A model generated the notes under the pieces. It saw nothing but the letters and a program-made list of their open reading frames with translations. It did no database searches and was not told the DNA's origin. A stretch of 15,908 bases of DNA from a bacterium (GTDB lineage: Bacteria > Actinomycetota > Actinomycetes > Actinomycetales > Actinomycetaceae): assembly GCA_030544165.1 (NCBI GenBank), contig JAUNRP010000015.1, positions 1-15,908 on the forward strand. Direction: 5' to 3'. Below, one piece after another: positions 1-8,900 of this stretch (position 1 is its first letter; each line of letters starts with the position of its first letter). A program made the translations under genes and the position numbers.

Positions 1-1958
1 CCGAGAGCATCGAGAACCTCCTGCACGAGAGCCGTTCGTTCGCTCCCACCCCGGAGTTCGCGGAACAGGCCAACGCCACCCCGGCGCTCTTCGAGGCGGC
101 CGCGGAGGACCGGATCCAGTTCTGGGCCGATCAGGCGCGCGAGTTCCTCTCCTGGGAGCAGGACTTCACCGAGGTCCTCGACTGGTCCGAGGCGCCGCGG
201 GCCCACTGGTTCGCCGATGGCACCCTGAACGCCGCCTACAACGCCGTGGACCGGCACGTGGAGGAGGGCCGCGGGGAGAAGGCCGCGCTGCTCGTGGAGT
301 ACGAGGACGGCGAGTCCGAGACCTGGACCTACTCCCGCCTGAAGGACGAGGTCTCCCGGGCCGCCAACGCGCTGGGCGAGCTCGGCATCCAGACCGGGGA
401 CCGGGTGGCCATCTACCTCCCCCTCATTCCGCAGGCGATCGTGGCGATGCTCGCGTGCGCCCGGATCGGCGCGCCGCACTCGGTGGTGTTCGGCGGGTTC
501 TCCGCGGAGGCCCTCCACTCCCGGATCATGGACGCGAACGCCCGCCTGGTGATCACCTCCGATGGCCAGAACCGGCGCGGCAAGGCGATGCCGCTGAAGG
601 CCGCCGTGGACGAGGCGGTCTCGCGCGGGGACACCCCCGTGGAGCACGTGCTGGTGGTCCGCCGCACCGGCGGGGAGGTGGAGTGGACCGAGGGCCGCGA
701 TGTCTGGTGGCACGAGATCGTGGACCGGCAGAGCGCAGATCACACGCCCGTCCCGGTGCCGGCCGAGCACCCGCTGTTCATCCTCTACACCTCCGGCACC
801 ACCGGGAAGCCCAAGGGCATCCTCCACACCACCGGCGGCTACCTCACCCAGGCCGCCTACACGTTCCACCACGTGTTCGATCACAATCCGGAGACGGACA
901 TCTACTGGTGCACCGCGGACGTGGGCTGGGTGACCGGCCACTCGTACGTGGCCTACGGCCCCCTCATCAACGGCGCCACGCAGGTGCTCTACGAGGGCAC
1001 CCCGGACACCCCCCACAAGGGCCGCTGGTGGGAGATCGTGGAGAAGTACGGCGTCACCATCCTCTACACCGCCCCCACCGCGATCCGCGCCTGCATGAAG
1101 TGGGGCGAGGAGTTCCCGGCCGCGCACGATCTCAGTTCACTGCGCGTGCTCGGCTCCGTGGGCGAGCCCATCAACCCCGAGGCGTGGATGTGGTACCGCC
1201 GGGTGATCGGCTCGGACCGCTGCCCGATCGTGGACACGTGGTGGCAGACGGAGACCGGCGCCATCATGATCAGCCCCCTGCCCGGCATCAACGCCGCCAA
1301 GCCCGGCTCCGCGATGCGCGCCCTTCCCGGGATCGCCGCGGACGTGGTGGACGACCTCGGCACTCCCGTCCCCAACGGCTCCGGCGGCTACCTGGTACTC
1401 ACCGAGCCCTGGCCCTCCATGTTGCGCGGGATCTGGGGCGACGACGTCCGCTTCCGTGAGACCTACTGGTCCCGTTTCCCGAACACCTACTTCGCCGGCG
1501 ACGGCGCCAAGAAGGATGAGGACGGCGACATCTGGCTGCTCGGCCGCGTGGACGATGTCATGAACGTCTCCGGGCACCGCCTCTCCACCACGGAGATCGA
1601 GTCCGCGCTCGTCTCCCACCCGATGGTGGCCGAGGCCGCCGTGGTGGGCGCCTCCGATGACACCACCGGCCAGGCCGTGGTGGCGTTCGTGATCCTGCGT
1701 TCCGAGGCCGTGGAGCGCGCGGACGAGACCGGCGAGGGCGCGGACGTGGTGGCGGAGCTCCGCGCGCACGTGGCCAAGGAGATCGGCCCGATCGCCAAGC
1801 CGCGTGATCTGCTGATCGTCTCCGAGCTCCCCAAGACCCGCTCCGGCAAGATCATGCGCCGCCTCCTCAAGGACGTGGCCGAGCACCGCGCCGTGGGAGA
1901 CGTGACCACGCTGGCGGACTCCTCCGTGATGGACATGATCCAGAAGGGCCTTTCCTAG
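1..1958 (+). CDS. acs: Acetyl-CoA synthetase (AMP-forming), 5'-truncated
   Basis: This enzyme activates acetate to acetyl-AMP and then acetyl-CoA in the cytosol. The reading frame is open from the window edge (first full codon at base 3) and shows 651 residues, about the full length of the family, so only a few N-terminal residues and the start codon are missing. Visible motifs are the ATP-binding loop YTSGTTGKPKG (visible residues 262-272), DTWWQTETG (from 411), the hinge region GRVDDVMNVSGHR, and the C-terminal PKTRSGKIMRR. The lysine of that last motif, visible residue 616 (codon 1848-1850), is the catalytic lysine that is reversibly acetylated in this family; in mycobacteria the acetyltransferase responsible is cAMP-dependent, which is of interest because a Crp homologue lies 8 kb downstream. 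The stop TAG is followed by 70 nt and then the hydrolase gene on the same strand, which appears to have its own promoter. Identification is secure; the start and promoter lie outside the window. Confidence 0.96.
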   Translation, partial: ESIENLLHESRSFAPTPEFAEQANATPALFEAAAEDRIQFWADQAREFLSWEQDFTEVLDWSEAPRAHWFADGTLNAAYNAVDRHVEEGRGEKAALLVEYEDGESETWTYSRLKDEVSRAANALGELGIQTGDRVAIYLPLIPQAIVAMLACARIGAPHSVVFGGFSAEALHSRIMDANARLVITSDGQNRRGKAMPLKAAVDEAVSRGDTPVEHVLVVRRTGGEVEWTEGRDVWWHEIVDRQSADHTPVPVPAEHPLFILYTSGTTGKPKGILHTTGGYLTQAAYTFHHVFDHNPETDIYWCTADVGWVTGHSYVAYGPLINGATQVLYEGTPDTPHKGRWWEIVEKYGVTILYTAPTAIRACMKWGEEFPAAHDLSSLRVLGSVGEPINPEAWMWYRRVIGSDRCPIVDTWWQTETGAIMISPLPGINAAKPGSAMRALPGIAADVVDDLGTPVPNGSGGYLVLTEPWPSMLRGIWGDDVRFRETYWSRFPNTYFAGDGAKKDEDGDIWLLGRVDDVMNVSGHRLSTTEIESALVSHPMVAEAAVVGASDDTTGQAVVAFVILRSEAVERADETGEGADVVAELRAHVAKEIGPIAKPRDLLIVSELPKTRSGKIMRRLLKDVAEHRAVGDVTTLADSSVMDMIQKGLS

Positions 1959-2015
1959 TCCCTTCATTTCCGACGGCGGGGGCTCACCTTCCGTACCGGG
2001 CCTCACCTCCTCCGG

Positions 2016-2021
2016 TAGCCT
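2016..2021 (+). promoter_or_regulatory. Candidate -10 box of a leaderless promoter for the hydrolase
   Basis: TAGCCT fits TANNNT and ends 7 nt before the A of the ATG at 2029. That puts the expected transcription start on the start codon itself. No Shine-Dalgarno sequence precedes either the ATG or the GTG at 2023. I see no convincing -35 element. Confidence 0.45.
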
Positions 2022-2028
2022 CGTGAGC

Positions 2029-2922
2029 ATGGTGGCCGACACGTCAGTGGTGATGAAGCCGGGGCCGTGGGAGCACCGGCGGGTCGCTGCCAATGGCGCG
2101 CGGTTCAATGTGGCGCTCGCCGGGAAGCCGGGGGACCCACTGGTGGTGCTCCTGCACGGCTTTCCGAGCTGCTGGTACGAGTGGCGCGGGGTGATACCCC
2201 TCCTTGCCGAGGGCGGCTGCCACGTGGCCGCGATGGACCTGAGGGGATTCGGCGCCTCGGACAAGACCCACCGGCAGATCAACACCCCCAAGTTCACGTT
2301 CGACGTGGCGGGAGTGATCTCCTCGCTGGGCTACGAGGGGGCCACCATCGTGGGCCGTGGCGCGGGTGCGCACGTGGCGTGGGCGATGCCCTCCTACGCG
2401 CCGGAGGTGACGGACCGGATCGTGGCGGTGGGTACGCCCCACCCGCACGCCTACCGCAAGACGCTGCTCACCTCCCGGTTGAACCCCTACATCCAGGCCG
2501 GAAAGCTGCCGGGAGTGCTCGAGCGATCGCTGGTCTCGGGCGAGGGCGTGCGCACGTTCCTCAGCACGTGGGCGCACAACCAGGAGGCGGTTCTCGAGGC
2601 TGCCGAGCTGTACACGGAGGCCCTCAAGCTGCCGTTCGCGGCCCGCAGCGCGGTGGAGATCCTGCGGTGGCAGGCCAGTTCCCCGTTCCGGAGTGACATG
2701 CGGATCTACCTGAAGAAGATCGATCAGGAGATCGAGGTTCCGGCCCTCGCGGTCCGTGGCGCGGAGGACCTCATGTACGACGCCCGCGCATGGGAGATGT
2801 CCGCTCAGTGGGCTCCCGGCCTCGAACAGGCGGTGATTGCGGACGCGGGGCACTTCGTGCCCGAGGAGGCACCGGCGGCACTCGCGGAGCGGGTGCTCGC
2901 GCTTCTGGGCCTTTCCGGCTGA
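2029..2922 (+). CDS. Alpha/beta-hydrolase fold protein, EphE-like, lacking the canonical nucleophile
   Basis: This is a 297-residue cytosolic alpha/beta-hydrolase of the epoxide hydrolase/haloalkane dehalogenase type. Visible landmarks are the oxyanion-hole motif LLHGFPSCWYEW, DLRGFGASDK after strand 4, an acid-bearing segment RGAEDLMYD, and the histidine motif DAGHFVPEEAP near the C-terminus. The nucleophile elbow, normally G-x-(S/D)-x-G, reads GRGAG, so the nucleophile position (residue 111, codon 2359-2361) is glycine. Either catalysis is lost or a neighbouring residue does the work. I chose ATG 2029 because it is correctly spaced from a TANNNT box; GTG 2023 would add two residues. The gene follows acs on the same strand, as ephE (Rv3670) lies close downstream of acs in M. 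tuberculosis. The fold is certain; substrate and activity are unknown. Confidence 0.85.
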   Translation: MVADTSVVMKPGPWEHRRVAANGARFNVALAGKPGDPLVVLLHGFPSCWYEWRGVIPLLAEGGCHVAAMDLRGFGASDKTHRQINTPKFTFDVAGVISSLGYEGATIVGRGAGAHVAWAMPSYAPEVTDRIVAVGTPHPHAYRKTLLTSRLNPYIQAGKLPGVLERSLVSGEGVRTFLSTWAHNQEAVLEAAELYTEALKLPFAARSAVEILRWQASSPFRSDMRIYLKKIDQEIEVPALAVRGAEDLMYDARAWEMSAQWAPGLEQAVIADAGHFVPEEAPAALAERVLALLGLSG

Positions 2923-2930
2923 CGACGACG

Positions 2931-2958
2931 GGAGGGGCCGCCCGAAGGCGGCCCCTCC
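2931..2958. terminator. Bidirectional hairpin between converging genes
   Basis: A perfect 12-bp inverted repeat has arms GGAGGGGCCGCC (2931-2942) and GGCGGCCCCTCC (2947-2958) and a 4-nt loop. On the minus strand the loop reads TTCG closed by C-G, the very stable UUCG tetraloop. It starts 9 nt after the hydrolase stop and ends 9 nt before the stop of the surface-protein gene on the opposite strand, so it can serve both. There is no T-tract, as is common for actinobacterial terminators. Confidence 0.85.
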
Positions 2959-2967
2959 ACGGTTCTC

Positions 2968-5900
2968 CTAGCGGGAAGTGGTCAGGCGTCTCCGGGACGC
3001 TCCGAACGCCAGGATTCCTGCGGCCGCGAGGCCGAGGGCCACCAGGCTCGCCACACCCGCGTCAGCTCCTGTGGGGGGCATAGTCGGTGTGGGCGCGGGG
3101 GTCACCGGCGGCGTCCCCGGAGTGGTGGGCGGCGCCGTGGGTACCGGGACCACCGGGGTGATGGTGGGGGAACACTCGGGTCCCACACACTCGGCAGGCG
3201 GCGTCACCGGGGTGCCCGTTCCCGGGTCAACCGGGACACCCGTATCAGGATCGGGCGTGGTCCCCGGAGGTGCCACAAATGCGACGTTCACTGCCGATCC
3301 GGGCGCGGTGGCACGGAACGTGTAGGTGATGGTCACCGATTCGGAGCCGGCCAGCGAGCCGGTCCACACGATCAGGTTCTCCACCCTCTCGGCCGTGCCG
3401 GCGGACGCGGTGATCCCGCCAATCAGTTCCGCATAGGCAACCACATCTGCCAGGTCATCCACCACCATGACCTCGTCGGCCTGAACCGCCGAGGTATTGG
3501 TGACCGTGACCGTGTACGTGAGTTCCTCACCCACCTCCACCGAGGCCGCAGACACGGACTTCTCCACCACGAGGGTGGGCTCGCCCGGCACGGGAACAGG
3601 AACCACCGGCGTCGTGGTGGTCGCGCAACCCGGTGCCACACACTCGGCGGGTGGGGTCACCGGCTCGCCCGTTTCCGGATCCACCGGCTCACCCGTCTCC
3701 GGGTCGGGCGTGGTCCCCGGAGGCGCGACGAACGCCGTGTTCACCGCAGAACCCGCCGAGGTGGCACGCACCGTGTAGGTGATCGTCACCGACTCAGACC
3801 CGCCCAGCGAACCCGACCACACCACCTGGTCGCCCACCACATCCACGGAACCCGCGGACGCGGACGGCGCACCAACCAGCACGGCGTTGTCGAGGACATC
3901 GCCCATGTCATCCACCACCACAACCACACCAGCGGCGATGTCCGTGGTGTTCGCAACCGTCACCGTGTAGGTGAGCTCCTCACCCACCTCAACGGAGTCC
4001 GCAGACGCGGTCTTCTCCACCGAGAAGGCAGGAAGAGCTGGGTCCGTCACCGGCGTCGTCGTGGTGGCACATGTGGGTGCCACACACTCGGCGGGCGGCG
4101 TCACCGGATCACCCGTCCCCGGATCCTCCGGAAGCGACGGCGGGGTACCGCCCGGCCCGTCGGGATCGATCTGACCCGGCGGCGTCACGAAGGCGACGTT
4201 GGTCGCGGTTCCGGCGCTGGTGGCGGTCACCGAGTACGTGACCGTGGCAGATGCGCCAGGATCGAGCGGCCCGTACCAGACGAGGGCAGAGCCCACGAAC
4301 TCGGCGTGTCCCGCGGTCGCCGTCACCGAACCCGGATCCACCGCGGCAACGTCGAGGACATCGGTCAGGTCGTCGACAAACGTGGCGGGGCGGGCATCTG
4401 TGTAGGACGCCTCCGACTCGTTGGTGATCCTCACCGTGTAGGTGATGGGAGTCCCCACCGCCACCTCACCAGCCGGAGATGCCTCCTTGGTGATGGCGAG
4501 TGCCCCGATCGGCGTCGTGGTGGTCGCGCAGGTTGTTGCCTCACACTCGTCCGGCGTGGAGGGCACGGTTCCCGTCTCCGGATCGGTCGGCAGGCCCGTG
4601 TCCTCGTCCACCGGATCCGTGGTGACGAACGCGGTGTTCACCAGCGAGGTTGCCGTGGTGGCCGTGACCCTCACCTGATAGGTGATGGTGGCGCTCGCCT
4701 CGGACTCGAGGGTGCCCTCCCACACGAGGAGGTTCCCCACGATGGCGGCCGAGCCGGCCGTCGCGGTCGGGTCACCCTCGAGGGTGGCGCCGCTCAGCAC
4801 TCCGCTGAGGTCATCGATGAGCACGGCAGGCTCCGCGGTGACGAACGGGCGCTCCGAGGTGTTGGTGGCTGTCACCGTGTAGGTGAGCACGTCACCAGCG
4901 GTGGTCGCCACCGGGGCAACACCCGTGGCGGCATCCACCACCGCCTTCTCCACGGCCAGGGTTGCCGGCTTGATGTAACCCGCGTCGATCCCGGTGACGA
5001 ACTGGTTGTCCGCATTCAGCTCCACCTGCGTGGTGGGGGCAAGGGACCGACCGGGGACGGTCGGGTCGTATCCGTCCGGCGTGGTGAAGGTGATCGTGTA
5101 GGGGGTACGCGGGCCGTAGAGGTTTGGCTGCTCCTCACCGTTGTCGTCAATGATCGTCTCCGTGGGCACACCGAGGTGGACCTCCGTGAAGCGGTAGAAG
5201 CCGTTCTCGTCGGTGAGAACCGTCCTCTCGATGGGTGCGCACTGGATCGTATCGGGGTCATCCCCCGCCAGGAAGGCCTCCATCTTGGCGTCACACCAGT
5301 TGGGCGTCCCACGCAGCGTGACCTCGACCCCCCTCAGGGGCGGTTCTCCCTCATCCCAGATTCCGTCCCGGTCAAAGTCGTCCCAGACGTTGCCCGAGAT
5401 CGCGCCCGGGTTGGGGGGTACATCGCGGCCGTCCCAGACCGCGTTGGAGCGGGAGAACACGGGGAGGTCGATACCGGATGCACGCATCGTGACCTCGTTG
5501 ACCATCACGTCCCCGTTGGCACGCCCTTCGGCACTCTGGAGGATCTCGAAGGAGAACAGGTCGCCGTTCGGGAGCGCTCCTGGGTGGAGTGCCCTCACTC
5601 CGGTGACCTCATCCGGGGTAGCAGGGCATGCAGCCGTGTCCCCTCCAGCGGGATAGGTGTCCGAGCCGTCGAGCGTGCACCACACGGTGGAGCCGCCCGG
5701 CTGGTTCGCGGGGTTGATCGGATCGGACCACTGCCCGATGGTCAGGGAGCCCAGAGTCGCCCTGGTGACGTAGAGGTCCACTCCTTCGCCGCTGGTGACG
5801 CGGGTCGAGATGAACTTCCGGCCGCCTGCGTAGCTCGATCCGTTGACTCCGCTCTCAGGGAGATAGTCGATGACATCCACCCGGCTGATGGTGTTGCCCG

Positions 5901-8900
5901 AGTTGATGTTTCTCGCCTCGATGTTCCACGTGATCGTCGGAGTGGAGACGTTGCCGATCTCGTCGACGAACACCTGGGTGTTCGGGGTGAACTTCGCAAC
6001 CCGGAAACCGTTCGGTGCCTGGATCTCTGCCCGTGAGCGGTCAGCACGTTGTGTGAACAGCGATGGATCCAGGTTTGTACCGGTGGCGGTGGATCCCGAC
6101 CACACGCTCATCACCGACTGCGTGGTGATGATCCCGTTCATTGCGGTCTCCTTGACCGCGACCGGCAAATGAATCATCGGAAGCGGATCCGCAACATCCC
6201 TACCGGGCCAGTAGAGAGCGAGATACTCCTCACCCGGCGCACACCGAAGTTGCGGGTCACCGTAGGGATAGCTCGGGTCCGCGCCGATCCACGTGGAGGA
6301 GCCCGTGGCGGTGCCACCGTTGACCGCTGTGAAGGCAGGGGCCCCGGTCCGTGCCAGCGAGGCAGGGATGCAGGTCTCGAGCAACACGTTGACAGTGCTG
6401 CCAGCCGGCGGCATCGGATGGCCATCGAGGAGTGGTTGCAGGCGGAGCCGGAAGGCGTCGCCCGGCCCATAGAGCGGAACGTTGCCCAGGTTCTCGTACT
6501 CGGAGGCGATATCCCCGAGCGATCTCGGCTGGGTGGCGGTGTTCTGCGAGAAGTTCGGGGTCCACAGGTCGGTCCGCACGAAGGCGTCAGAATCGGTGTC
6601 CGTCTCCACGGAGCTCACCACTCGGCCCAGGATGTCCACGGCCGTCAGGCGGTCCCCCAGGCGGAACGGCAGATCGCCGCCGGAGTTGTTGACCTCGGCA
6701 TCGTAGCCCGTGGTCTGGTCCCACTGGACTCCGCTGGCCAGGTAAACTCCCGCACGCACTCCTTCGACCGTCTGCGAGGCCGCGTTGTGGCGCGGAGAGA
6801 ACCATTCCTGCGAGTAGTTGGTGTGAGTAGGAATGATCGTGCCGGGGTCGTTGTCCAGCGTCCGCATCCCGACCGCCACCAGGGTTCGGAATTCCTGGAC
6901 GTTGCCTCCGCCGAAGGTCTCCAGGTACACCTCAACCTTGTTGATGGTCTCCCATGTGACGCCATCCACGCCGCTGTTGACCTGCTCGGCGGAGTACCAG
7001 GCGATCGGCTGGACACACCCGGTGTCATCAACAGCACCCACGCCGTACCGGACCGAGAAGTCGGAGTAGCGATCCCCCATGCCGTACTGGTTCACGGCGT
7101 CGCGAGGGCTGGAGGCGGCCTCCTTGGTGGCCGATCGATACTGGTACATGGATCCGTAGATCCACGTCGCGCCGCCCCCGTCGGTCCGCACGTCGGAGAA
7201 GGTCGGGTACTTCAGCGGGCCGGACTCCATCACCTGTTGGCGCGGGCTCGGATTGGTGGGCACTCCGCGCGTGCCCACCGGATCGATGACGACCTTGGAG
7301 TTGTCAAAGGCGGTACACGTGAGGGTCCCTCCACCATCCCAGCTCCGGCCCTCGTGCATGATGCCGTTGATGACGAACTCCCCCGGGACGGCGACGCCGT
7401 CCCCCTTGTAGATCGCCGCCTCTCCCGTGGGGCCATAGGCACCCGGATTACCGGGCCAGTACCGCTGGGGGCTGGTGGCCGTGGAGGGCCCCTCCACCAC
7501 CAGTGGTGTTTCCGGCACATCCCCCACGGGGACCGGGCTCATCCACTGGTTGGCAACCAGGATGCGATTGACGAGCCCAAAGCCCATGTTGCGGTAGTTG
7601 TTGAACTCCCCGTCCACATCGGAGTACTGGTTCGTGGGGTACTCCGCACCGGCGACAGTCTCGAACGTGAGACTGGACTGGGGGAGGTCGATGAAGGCGT
7701 GCGTCTGGATTGCGCCATCCACCCCGCCCCGGTCGATGGCATCGAAGAACTCGAATTTCTCCGAGAGCACCCCGACGGGAATGTGAATGAACACGCGCTG
7801 GGCGTAGACATAGCCGCGCTCGGGCCAGAGCACGAAGTTCGCGGGCTCGGCAGAGTACGTGGGAACGGTGTATGCAGTGGTGTCGGCCCCGGTGACGGTG
7901 AACGTTGCCTTGTTGCCGTCGTATTTCGTCAGTGTGGTGGTCCCGGAGTTCCGAACGGAATTGGAGACCGTAGCATTCGTATTTGAGAGGTGGGTACCGG
8001 CTGACTGGTAGACCCACCCGTGGCCTCCGGCGGCCGAGGTGGGAACGCCCCCCGGCAGGATGATCTGGTCGTCTGGGTTGGCGTCATTGTGGGCTTTGAC
8101 CGTCTCAAAGATGGTCAACCCAGTCGGCTCGCCGTTCTCGAAGGCCGGACCCGACCAGATCGTCTCGGGTGAGACATCGAAGGTGTAGGTGAAGCTCCCA
8201 TCCTGCATGGGTACGCCTCCATAGCCGCCACTCGGCTGGCTCAGGGTCACGCTGTACCCGCCCACGAAGCACTGTTGCTGAGCGAGGCCGGTTGGATCGC
8301 CCGACCAGTCGCCGGTTCCCGCACCGAACGTCTGGACGCAGCTCTCGACCCCGTTCTGCTTGACGAAGTCCGTGTTCTCCCGCGTTGGCATGACCTGCGA
8401 GCCGTTGATGGAGAGGTCCCACTTGGTGGCAGCGGACACTGTCTGCGCCACCGGATTCGAGGTCACGAGTTCGAGGTTGTCTCCGGAAGCCGAAGCCCTC
8501 ACATCGTTCCACTCAGTCCCGTGGGGCACCTCGGGGCGCACGGAGGCGTGCACCGTGATCGAGCGGGTGTTCCCCACTGACACGGGGTCCACGATGCAGG
8601 CGAGCGTCTGCGTGGGCAGGTTCGTCAATGTGGCATAGAAGTCCCCAGTCAGGACCGGGTTCGGCATGGTGGTGCCGGAGGAGTAGGTCAGGGTGGAACC
8701 GGGCTTGCAGAAGGCCGGGACCTGGACGTTGTAGTTCCCCTTGGTATCCCGGAAGGTGGGGCGTCCGTCAACGAGGTCCACGAACTGCTGCCCCTGCGGC
8801 AGGGCGATCGTCAGCACCGGATTCTCGATCGTGGTCCCCTCGGGAGTGCCCGCGCGAAGCGCGACCTCGATCGTGTAACTGATGACATCGTTGGTGCGGA

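Noticed and set aside
455..1459. 334-codon frame on the plus strand inside acs
   Set aside because: It is a shifted frame of acs with an Arg/Pro-rich translation; the acs frame carries all family motifs.
4306..7986. Very long open frames (576 and 645 codons) on the plus strand opposite the surface-protein gene
   Set aside because: They are antisense frames created by third-position GC bias. Their translations are Arg/His/Gly-rich with no domain, while the minus-strand frame has a signal peptide, repeats and anchor.
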